Shown here: positions 1 to 5,660 of the stretch, piece by piece
Position numbering within the stretch: position 1 is the first letter of the stretch
Layout of the letters: every line of letters starts with the position of its first letter
Assembly (NCBI GenBank): GCA_029253805.1
Contig: JAQWYU010000043.1
Location: 1 to 5,660, forward strand
Direction of reading: 5' to 3'
Source: Flavobacteriaceae bacterium
GTDB taxonomy: Bacteria > Bacteroidota > Bacteroidia > Flavobacteriales > Flavobacteriaceae
Length of the DNA: 5,660 bases
Notes under the pieces: model-generated
Databases searched by the model: none
Told to the model about the DNA's origin: nothing
What the model saw: only the letters and a program-made list of their open reading frames with translations
Position numbers and translations under genes: made by a program

Positions 1-2
1 TC

Positions 3-32
3 TTTGAATACTCAATAAACAACGTATTTTTG
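3..32 (+). promoter_or_regulatory. Bacteroidetes-type promoter of the helicase gene
   Basis: The sequence reads TTTG at 3-6, an 18-base spacer, then TATTTTTG at 25-32. This fits the Bacteroidetes primary sigma factor consensus (a -33 TTG or TTTG and a -7 TAnnTTTG, about 17-23 bases apart) at every defined position. Transcription would start around 38-42, leaving a leader of roughly 15 bases before the ATG at 55. The match is seen directly; its use as a promoter is inferred. The window begins only two bases upstream, so any further regulatory site is out of view. Confidence 0.68.
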
Positions 33-54
33 CAAAAATCATCTATTATCTACT

Positions 55-1596
55 ATGCTTTCTATTACAGAACAAGAAGAACGAAAAACTGGAAAAGAGT
101 TATATAGCTACCAAAAAGGAGCAATCCAAAAAATATTTCAATGTTTTGAAACTGCTCCAGTCGATTACCACCTATTGTACCAGTTACCAACAGGTGGTGG
201 AAAAACAGTTATATTTTCTGAAATTGTTAGCCAGTATCTAAGGACACACAAAAAGAAAGTTTTAGTGATGACTCATAGAATAGAGTTATGCAAACAAACT
301 TCTTTAGTATTAACAGAATTTGGTGTTCAAAATAAAGTAATAGACAGTAAAGCAAATTTAGAAGATCAGTCTAAATTTGAGTGTTTCGTTGCAATGGTAG
401 AAACTCTAAATAACAGGTTGAAAGATGATAAATTAGATATTTCTGATATAGGTCTTGTTATAATTGACGAAGCTCATTATAATTCTTTTACAAAGTTATT
501 TAAGTTTTTTGAAAAATCTTTTATTTTAGGGGTAACTGCGACCCCATTGAGCTCTAATATTGAACTTCCAATGACAGATAATTACAATGAATTAATTGTA
601 GGGGAAAGTATTGAGTCTTTGATAGATAATGAGTTTTTAGCACAAGCAAATATGTATTCTTATAATGTAGGATTAACATCATTAGTTGTTGGTGCTAATG
701 GAGACTATACTGTCAAATCTTCAGAAGACTTGTACACAAATAATGAAATGCTTTCTAAATTAATGGAGGCTTACAAAGAGCGTTGTGACGGCAAGAAAAC
801 TCTTATTTTTAATAATGGAATAAATACCTCACTATTTGTTTATGATTTATTTAGATCTGCAGGTTATCAAGTTGCACACTTAGATAATACAGCCTCCAAA
901 AAAGAGCGTACACAGATTTTAGATTGGTTTAAAAAAACGCCTAATGCTATTTTAACCTCTGTTAGCATATTAACAACAGGATTTGATGAGCCCACAGTAG
1001 AATCTATCATACTTAATCGTGCAACCAAATCTTTAACGTTATATTATCAAATGATAGGAAGAGGTTCTCGTATTCTTAAAGACAAAAACTCATTTGATGT
1101 TATAGATTTAGGAAATAATTTTCATCGTTTTGGACCTTGGGGAAGTACAAATTTAGATTGGCAGCGTATTTTTAAATATCCTAATTACTATTTAGATGGT
1201 GTTTTAAGTGACGAAGACCTTGAAAGTAATTTCATTTATCAAATGCCTGATAACATAAGATCTTCTTTTAAAAACTCTAAAGATGTTTATTTTGACATAA
1301 ACAAAACATATATTAAATCCATAAGAAATGGAGAGTCTTCAAAAGTTGTATTGATGCGTTCAATTGAACAACATGCTATAATATGTATCGAAAATAGTGA
1401 AGATGTTTATGATGCGTTAGGGCTCGTCAAATTACTTACTGATGATATTGATTTCAGAATCCTACGTTATTCAAAATGTATTAGTAAGAGTACGCATAAT
1501 TTTTTAACTTGGCTTAAAGATGATTATAAGAAAAAACTTCGAGCCTATTTAAGAACTAATTTTGATAAAGTACTTGATGAACTCGAAAAACATTAA
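55..1596 (+). CDS. DEAD/DEAH-box superfamily 2 helicase
   Basis: This 513-residue protein is a predicted ATP-dependent nucleic-acid helicase or translocase acting in the cytoplasm. The first RecA-like domain (about 15-190) holds a YQ pair at 19-20, Walker A LPTGGGKT at 44-51, TH-R (motif Ia) at 73-75, DEAH (motif II) at 138-141 and TAT (motif III) at 161-163. The second domain (about 225-355) holds LTTGFDEP (motif V) near 306-313 and QMIGRGSR (motif VI, arginine finger) at 332-339. All catalytic motifs are intact. The layout resembles the SSL2/RadD-like branch of SF2 helicases rather than classical RNA helicases. The C-terminal tail from about 360 to 513 has no domain I recognise and may set substrate choice. 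The ATG start is supported by the promoter just upstream. The gene is followed by, and probably overlaps, a CIA30 gene. Family assignment is secure; the substrate and pathway (repair, RNA or defence) are not determinable here. Confidence 0.93.
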   Translation: MLSITEQEERKTGKELYSYQKGAIQKIFQCFETAPVDYHLLYQLPTGGGKTVIFSEIVSQYLRTHKKKVLVMTHRIELCKQTSLVLTEFGVQNKVIDSKANLEDQSKFECFVAMVETLNNRLKDDKLDISDIGLVIIDEAHYNSFTKLFKFFEKSFILGVTATPLSSNIELPMTDNYNELIVGESIESLIDNEFLAQANMYSYNVGLTSLVVGANGDYTVKSSEDLYTNNEMLSKLMEAYKERCDGKKTLIFNNGINTSLFVYDLFRSAGYQVAHLDNTASKKERTQILDWFKKTPNAILTSVSILTTGFDEPTVESIILNRATKSLTLYYQMIGRGSRILKDKNSFDVIDLGNNFHRFGPWGSTNLDWQRIFKYPNYYLDGVLSDEDLESNFIYQMPDNIRSSFKNSKDVYFDINKTYIKSIRNGESSKVVLMRSIEQHAIICIENSEDVYDALGLVKLLTDDIDFRILRYSKCISKSTHNFLTWLKDDYKKKLRAYLRTNFDKVLDELEKH

Positions 1597-2137
1597 AAAT
1601 TATATGAACCACGCACTTATTTTATCGCTACTTATGACTATGTTTCAAACTACTTCACTTATATTTAAATTTGAACCAGGAGTATCTACCAATGGCTGGA
1701 GAGTTGTTGATGATCGTGTAATGGGGGGAAGATCTCAAGGAAATTTTAATATTAATTCGGAAGGTTTAGGAGTATTTAAAGGCTACGTTACTACTGAAAA
1801 TAATGGTGGCTTTTCATCGCTTAGATATAATTTTGACGGCCTTAAGACCGCTGGATTTAGATCTGTTATATTAAAGTTGAAAGGAGATGGGAAATCTTAC
1901 CAGTTTAGATTAAAAGGGTCTGATAAACAGCGCCATTCCTACGTTTATTTATTTACAACCTCAGGCAAATTACAAGAAATTAGTATTCCCCTTAAAGATT
2001 TTGTTCCTAGCTTTAGAGGATATACACTAGATATTCCAAACTTTAATTCGGACAAAATTGAAGAAATTGCTTTTTTAATTGGAAATAAAATAAAGGAAGA
2101 CTTTCGTCTAGAAATAGAAAGTATTTCATTGAAGTAA
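1577..2137 (+). CDS. CIA30 family protein, probably exported
   Basis: The 186-residue product carries a CIA30 domain, named after the mitochondrial complex I intermediate-associated protein NDUFAF1 and resembling galactose-binding beta-sandwich folds. Visible hallmarks are WRVVDDRVMGGRS at 41-53, the NNGGFSS stretch near 75-81, and the KGDGKSYQFRL strand near 102-112. In bacteria these proteins have no settled function; a direct complex I assembly role should not be assumed. The reading frame is open from a TTG at 1562, with ATGs at 1577 and 1604. I prefer 1577 because it places lysines 4 and 7 ahead of the hydrophobic stretch ALILSLLMTMF, as in a signal peptide. The ATG at 1604 would begin 7 bases after the helicase stop and lack that charged region, but remains possible. 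The 1577 start overlaps the helicase gene by 20 bases, which suggests co-transcription. No separate promoter is evident. Confidence 0.87.
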   Translation: MNSKNIKNYMNHALILSLLMTMFQTTSLIFKFEPGVSTNGWRVVDDRVMGGRSQGNFNINSEGLGVFKGYVTTENNGGFSSLRYNFDGLKTAGFRSVILKLKGDGKSYQFRLKGSDKQRHSYVYLFTTSGKLQEISIPLKDFVPSFRGYTLDIPNFNSDKIEEIAFLIGNKIKEDFRLEIESISLK

Positions 2138-2206
2138 TAGCGATTAAATTGCATTAAAAAAAATACTATTATTTATTTAATTTTAGGATTTTTTTCAAGA
2201 TCTGTA

Positions 2207-3592
2207 CTATTTATTAATAATTATCTTGTACGTTTTTGTGTTTTTGTTATAAGATACTTTTAGAAAATATATTCCATTATAAAGCGTATATGTTTCGATG
2301 ATACTTAACGTACTTCCTTGTAAAATTGTGCTCTCCAATACAAGTTGACCAATCTCATTAATAAGTTCAAGTTTTAGGTTATTTTCAAGTAAATTAGATT
2401 GTATAGCTATAAAGTCTTGACTTGGGTTTGGATAAATAACAAGGTTTAGTGAAGAAAAATCAAACGTATTTATTGTTAATGATGAATCATAATTAGTTGT
2501 AGTTTCATTAATGGTATCCACACTGGTCCCTACAACATTTCCATAAAATATTGGCCCTACAGCGTAGGGATAAGCAGAATTATGATTTTCATCTACAGTA
2601 GTATAATAGGCGTAAGTTCCTGATGGATATTCTGGAGTAACGGCAAACCGGCCGTTGTGTGAATCCAAATAATCAGAGCCTGAATTTGATATAAACTCAT
2701 AATCTTCCCTAAAATATCCTAAATCCATTACTTCTTGGTTTCCTGCATTTGGTCCGTTTGGAATGGTATAAATTTGACCAACATTTGGTCCATTAGTCCT
2801 TGTATTAATATTCCTCAATGAATATCCGGATTTCATCCGTACAATACCTCCAGAACCGTCAATATTAGCATATGCATAGGCTCCATAAATTGGGAAACCA
2901 TCATATGCAAAACCAATTAAGGGTGAATGGGAATTTATATCTATTACATACAAACCATCTGCAGGATAAGAATCACATATATTAGAAACTACTAATAGGT
3001 CCAAATCAAAAGCACTAGGGTTTTGATGATGATGATAGTTACCCATTGCTGGGTGAGCTTTAGCACAATCAAAGCCACCCATTTCTGCTGGAATTGCATC
3101 TCTATTCCAGCTTTGAGTTGCCTGTGGTCCTCCTGGGCAAGGGGGATTTCCGGGACCACCACAAAGAGCGTTTGTTGAATTATCCCATGCCACTCCATCT
3201 CTGTAGTCAAACAAAGAAACTCCATTTATAAAAACTCCAATATTTCCTCCAAAAGTAGATGTAGAATTTCCGGTATTCTGTGTTGGGTTCAAAGGAAGTT
3301 TGTAGATCGCATTTTGATCTTCAGCCAGTGATGGATTACCATCTGTAAACGGCCCAGTTATATACGATGGTATTCCAGTTGCTGATACATATACCCAGTT
3401 TGTGGAATAATCGACATTCTGGACATTAGCAAGTACATTATCAATAATTGGTGTTGAATTTCCCTGTACATAATGCCGCCCCGTAATCCCACTATGATTT
3501 TGAATCCATTGAGTAATTATAGGATTCGATTGTGCAATTGAAATCGTAGTTAATGAAACAAAGGCGATTAAGTTGAATATTTTATTTTTCAT
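2207..3592 (-). CDS. YHYH-domain protein with T9SS type A sorting domain
   Basis: This 461-residue exported protein is the last gene of the three-gene minus-strand operon. An N-terminal signal peptide is clear: lysines 2 and 4, a hydrophobic core, and likely cleavage near SIA-QS at 20-21. The central part matches the YHYH family: GNYHHHQNP at 184-192 (YHHH here instead of YHYH), GFAYDGFPIYG at 227-237, DSHNGRF at 310-316 and GPIFYG near 346-351. Cysteines 144, 152, 176 and 206 could form disulfides. After a Ser/Thr/Asn-rich linker, residues about 385-461 form a T9SS type A sorting domain (VIYPNPSQDF, later NGIYFLKV, ending in a lysine), so the protein should be carried across the outer membrane. 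I chose the ATG at 3592 because the in-frame ATG at 3649 lies inside the upstream gene and would put 19 residues before the signal peptide. The gap to the upstream stop is 16 A/T-rich bases. The biochemical role is unknown; metal binding through the histidine cluster is inference. Confidence 0.9.
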   Translation of the reverse strand: MKNKIFNLIAFVSLTTISIAQSNPIITQWIQNHSGITGRHYVQGNSTPIIDNVLANVQNVDYSTNWVYVSATGIPSYITGPFTDGNPSLAEDQNAIYKLPLNPTQNTGNSTSTFGGNIGVFINGVSLFDYRDGVAWDNSTNALCGGPGNPPCPGGPQATQSWNRDAIPAEMGGFDCAKAHPAMGNYHHHQNPSAFDLDLLVVSNICDSYPADGLYVIDINSHSPLIGFAYDGFPIYGAYAYANIDGSGGIVRMKSGYSLRNINTRTNGPNVGQIYTIPNGPNAGNQEVMDLGYFREDYEFISNSGSDYLDSHNGRFAVTPEYPSGTYAYYTTVDENHNSAYPYAVGPIFYGNVVGTSVDTINETTTNYDSSLTINTFDFSSLNLVIYPNPSQDFIAIQSNLLENNLKLELINEIGQLVLESTILQGSTLSIIETYTLYNGIYFLKVSYNKNTKTYKIIINK

Positions 3593-3608
3593 ATTATTAT
3601 ATTTTAGT

Positions 3609-4634
3609 TTAAAATGGATATGAAAATCTATCATTAAATAAGAATTCATAATCTGTCAGAGTTCTTAAAAACACTAATAAGTCGACTTCTTCTTTGTGAG
3701 ATAAATTTAGGTTACTATTTAATTCTTTAGCAAGAGTTTTACTATGTACTATTCCTAATTTGTAATGCGAAATAACTTCTTTTAAAGATTCAAACCGTCC
3801 GTCGTGCATGTATGGAGGTGTAAATTGAATATTTCGAAGCGTTGGAACTTTGAACTTTAGAGAATCTTCCGATTTATTTGTAATCTGCATTCGCCCATAA
3901 TCATTTAAAAAAGGGTCTACTACTAGTCCGTTGTTACGAAACTCATTGTTAGTAAACAATGGTTCAGTATGACATGAAGCACAATTTTCCCTAAAAATTT
4001 TTAACCCATTTTTTTCCTGTTGTGTAAACAGGTCTCCGCCCTTATCAATAATGTACTTATCATATTTAGAATTGTATGAATTTAACATGACTGTAAATTG
4101 AGTCAATGCTAATAAAGTTTTTTGACCTGTCACTAAGCTATCTTTGTACGAATTAAAATAAAGTGCCTTATATTTTTTAGAAGCATTCAGCTTAGCGACT
4201 ACTTCGTTTAAAGAAGACCCCATCTCATTTTCACTAGAAATAGGAGCAAGTGCTTGTAATTCAATATGGTTAACGCCACCATCCCACATAAATGATGAAT
4301 TCCAAGCTAAATTCATTAAGGCTAAAGAATTTCTTTTTCCTATTATTCCCCCAATCCCATGGCTTAATTCATGATCTGTGTGAGTAAAACTGTTAGCTTG
4401 TAAGTGACATGAAGCACAGGAAATAGTTTGGTCTTTAGAAAGTATAGGATCATAAAATAGTTGACGCCCAAGTTGAAACTCATTTTCAGACATACTTAGT
4501 TTTGAAAATTGATAGAGCGGTTTAGGCCAATATTTGGGATAATTAAATATTAGAGTTTTGTTTTTGATTACAATAAAACTGCTACATATAGTAACCAGAA
4601 CAAAACAAAGACCATATATAATATTTTTATTCAA
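3609..4634 (-). CDS. MbnH/MauG-like di-heme c-type cytochrome (cytochrome-c peroxidase family)
   Basis: This 341-residue protein belongs to the bacterial di-heme cytochrome-c peroxidase/MauG superfamily. Two c-type heme sites are visible, CASCH at 73-77 and CASCH at 218-222. Other family marks are GKRNSLALMNLAW (99-111), FMWDGG (115-120, with the conserved Trp after the first heme), NEMG (136-139), PTLRNIQFTPPYMHDGR (264-280), and Tyr291, which lies 14 residues after His277. By position Tyr291 may correspond to the MauG heme-ligand tyrosine (Met in classical peroxidases); that is an alignment by eye. An N-terminal hydrophobic segment (about 5-23) gives periplasmic export, either as a signal peptide or a membrane anchor. 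The start is a TTG whose bases overlap the upstream TGA stop (TTGA). No ATG is available before Met48, and starting there would lose the export signal. The adjacent MbnP-like gene makes an MbnH-type role, oxidising a Trp in that partner, more likely than peroxide detoxification, but both remain open. Confidence 0.91.
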   Translation of the reverse strand: MNKNIIYGLCFVLVTICSSFIVIKNKTLIFNYPKYWPKPLYQFSKLSMSENEFQLGRQLFYDPILSKDQTISCASCHLQANSFTHTDHELSHGIGGIIGKRNSLALMNLAWNSSFMWDGGVNHIELQALAPISSENEMGSSLNEVVAKLNASKKYKALYFNSYKDSLVTGQKTLLALTQFTVMLNSYNSKYDKYIIDKGGDLFTQQEKNGLKIFRENCASCHTEPLFTNNEFRNNGLVVDPFLNDYGRMQITNKSEDSLKFKVPTLRNIQFTPPYMHDGRFESLKEVISHYKLGIVHSKTLAKELNSNLNLSHKEEVDLLVFLRTLTDYEFLFNDRFSYPF

Positions 4635-5317
4635 AATACAGTAAAGGCATTATAAAATACTGTAGCAAGCTGATCAGCATTTGATCCAGGAATTAAAACT
4701 TGATTTTCTTTGGATAATTTAGTGAACTCAAAAAACTTCTCAAGATTTAAATTAAGCTCCAGGTTTTGTTTATTTAAATTAATAGTGAAATTTCTTAGTG
4801 TATTATGTGGATTTTGGTAGCCTCCAATATGAAACTGAAATTTATTTTTTCGAGTCATGCAGCTTGGACTAATCCCTTCAATTTTAAAATTAATATAACC
4901 ACTTTGCCAAGACCAATACATTCCATTTGAAGGGTCGAGAGCTCCTGAATGCGCTCCAGTAGTGTTCATTTTATTATTAACTCCAAGTTCAAAATATAAT
5001 TTATCATTATTATCAAAATGTGGTAGTTTAAGACTAAATTTTAATGTTTCGGGTTTAAAAATATCTATTAAGTAACTACTGTTTTCTAGTACTTTGATTT
5101 CTCCATTATTTGAAATTAATTTAAAGTTAGTTAGATAAAACTTTGTTTTGGTGAACTGTATTGAATCCTTAGTTGATGTGACATACCAATCTGTTTCTAA
5201 GATAGATTTATTGTTGAATCGGGGAGTGATTATTATTTCTAGATTTGATGAAGAAAAGCTAACAAATGTAAATCCTAAAAATACAGATATAAGAATAGGT
5301 ATAAAGTTATATTTCAT
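4631..5317 (-). CDS. MbnP-like periplasmic protein
   Basis: This 228-residue protein matches the MbnP family, copper-binding partners of the di-heme enzyme MbnH. The N-terminus is a signal peptide (Lys2, hydrophobic core 5-20, serines 22-24). It has no lipobox cysteine, so the mature protein is probably soluble in the periplasm. Family marks are the FYLTNFKLI strand (60-68), LIDIF (83-87), an LDPSNGMYWSWQSGYINFKIEG block (127-148) with Trp135 and Trp137, and FQFHIGG (160-166) with His163. In characterised MbnP a tryptophan is converted to kynurenine and supports copper binding; one of the MYWSW tryptophans is the natural candidate here, though I cannot align to the known site. This is the first gene of the operon and its TGA stop overlaps the TTG start of the di-heme enzyme gene, a tight coupling of substrate and enzyme. 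The ATG at 5317 is the only start that preserves the signal peptide. Family assignment is confident; copper as the ligand is inference. Confidence 0.86.
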   Translation of the reverse strand: MKYNFIPILISVFLGFTFVSFSSSNLEIIITPRFNNKSILETDWYVTSTKDSIQFTKTKFYLTNFKLISNNGEIKVLENSSYLIDIFKPETLKFSLKLPHFDNNDKLYFELGVNNKMNTTGAHSGALDPSNGMYWSWQSGYINFKIEGISPSCMTRKNKFQFHIGGYQNPHNTLRNFTINLNKQNLELNLNLEKFFEFTKLSKENQVLIPGSNADQLATVFYNAFTVF

Positions 5318-5373
5318 GAAATAATTAATTTTTTAAAAAAAATAAGCCATTGTTTTGACTTCTAGGACAGAAA

Positions 5374-5402
5374 AAAGTTTAATTTTAAAAGTTTTACTGC
5401 AA
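5374..5402 (-). promoter_or_regulatory. Weak candidate promoter of the MbnP/MbnH/YHYH operon
   Basis: On the minus strand, TTG (5402-5400) is followed after 18 bases by TAAACTTT (5381-5374), a partial match to TAnnTTTG. It would give a leader of about 50 bases before the ATG at 5317. The region is so A/T-rich that partial matches arise easily, so this is only the best candidate I could find. Confidence 0.2.
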
Positions 5403-5451
5403 TTAATTAGACGTTTTTACTCTGTAAATCAAAAATAACTCGTTTTATCTA

Positions 5452-5481
5452 TTGTGTATTGAAAAAATGGTCGCAAATTTG
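5452..5481 (+). promoter_or_regulatory. Candidate promoter of the cold-shock gene
   Basis: TTG at 5452-5454, a 19-base spacer and CAAATTTG at 5474-5481 fit the Bacteroidetes promoter pattern except for C in place of T at the first base of the -7 element. The implied leader is about 25 bases. The CAAATTTG element is also a perfect palindrome, so a protein-binding site is an alternative reading. Confidence 0.38.
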
Positions 5482-5514
5482 TGAAAATTATTATTAAAAT
5501 TAAATTAAACTATT

Positions 5515-5660
5515 ATGGGTAAAGGAACAGTAAAATTTTTCAATGAATCAAAAGGTTTTGGATTTATAACTGAAGAAGGAGTTGAAAAAGATCACTTTGT
5601 GCACATTTCAGGATTAGTAGACGAAATTCGCGAAGGCGATGTAGTTGAATTCGATCTTAA
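5515..5660 (+). CDS. Cold-shock domain protein, N-terminal part (runs off the window)
   Basis: The 48 complete codons visible encode the start of a CspA-type cold-shock protein, a small beta-barrel that binds single-stranded RNA or DNA and prevents or melts secondary structure. It opens with GKGTVKFFNESKGFGFI, which includes the RNP1 motif KGFGFI at 13-18. The RNP2 motif is HFVHIS at 27-32, where many family members have IFVH; the His is common in Bacteroidota relatives as far as I recall. The family is usually about 63-70 residues, so roughly a quarter of the gene lies beyond 5660. The ATG is preceded by an A/T-rich leader with no Shine-Dalgarno sequence. It is divergent from the MbnP operon and probably independent of it. 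Most genomes hold several paralogues, so I give no gene symbol. Confidence 0.95.
   Translation, partial: MGKGTVKFFNESKGFGFITEEGVEKDHFVHISGLVDEIREGDVVEFDL

Noticed and set aside
55..2137. Helicase plus neighbour as a phage-defence module
   Set aside because: The helicase has no nuclease, methyltransferase or other defence domain, and the neighbour is a CIA30 protein; nothing in view supports a defence role.
1945..2154. Minus-strand open frame of 69 codons opposite the CIA30 gene
   Set aside because: It lies almost wholly antisense to a well-supported coding region and shows no domain, signal or leader of its own.
2138..2206. Possible bidirectional terminator between the convergent genes
   Set aside because: There is an eight-A run at 2156-2163 and a weak ATTAAAT/ATTTAAT pairing (2143-2149 with 2175-2181), but no stem with G/C pairs, so I cannot support an intrinsic terminator.
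2992..3225. Minus-strand open frame of 77 codons inside the YHYH gene
   Set aside because: It is a shifted frame of the YHYH coding sequence with low-complexity isoleucine and glutamine runs and no family resemblance.
3593..3649. Longer YHYH protein starting at the ATG at 3649
   Set aside because: It would overlap the di-heme enzyme gene by 41 bases and add 19 residues in front of a complete signal peptide.
3970..4418. Exact 14-base repeat TGACATGAAGCACA at 3970-3983 and 4405-4418
   Set aside because: Both copies encode the CASCH heme-binding motifs of the di-heme cytochrome; the identity comes from the same protein motif and codon choice, not from a mobile or regulatory repeat.
3609..4634. 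Simple peroxide-detoxifying cytochrome-c peroxidase
   Set aside because: Not excluded, but the coupled MbnP-like gene and the tyrosine at the presumed distal heme position make an MbnH/MauG-type role the better reading.

Overview
The window looks like a piece of a low-GC Bacteroidota chromosome, most likely from a marine or other environmental member of the Flavobacteriia. Three things point there. One protein ends in a type IX secretion system (T9SS) type A sorting domain. The helicase gene has a near-perfect Bacteroidetes-type promoter (TTTG, 18 bases, TATTTTTG). Starts are preceded by A/T-rich leaders with no clear Shine-Dalgarno sequence. The cold-shock protein at the right edge also has a flavobacterial look.

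Layout. On the plus strand, a superfamily 2 DEAD/DEAH-box helicase (55-1596) is followed immediately by a small CIA30-domain protein (about 1577-2137), probably co-transcribed. A 69-base A/T-rich gap separates this pair from a convergent three-gene operon on the minus strand. Read in its own direction, the operon encodes an MbnP-like periplasmic protein (5317-4631), a MauG/MbnH/cytochrome-c-peroxidase-like di-heme enzyme (4634-3609, probably a TTG start overlapping the previous stop by four bases), and a secreted YHYH-domain protein with a T9SS sorting tail (3592-2207). A 197-base divergent intergenic region then precedes a cold-shock protein gene that runs off the right end (5515 onward).

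The operon is the interesting part. In methanotrophs the di-heme enzyme MbnH oxidises a tryptophan of its partner MbnP to kynurenine, and this allows MbnP to bind copper. Here an MbnP-like substrate and an MbnH-like enzyme are translationally coupled, in a genome of a group not known to make methanobactin, and joined to a third exported protein of unknown function with a histidine cluster. A reasonable but unproven reading is a flavobacterial metal-handling or protein-oxidation system. The enzyme and substrate would act in the periplasm, and the YHYH protein would be sent to the cell surface or outside. The helicase/CIA30 pair and the cold-shock gene show no evident functional link to this operon.
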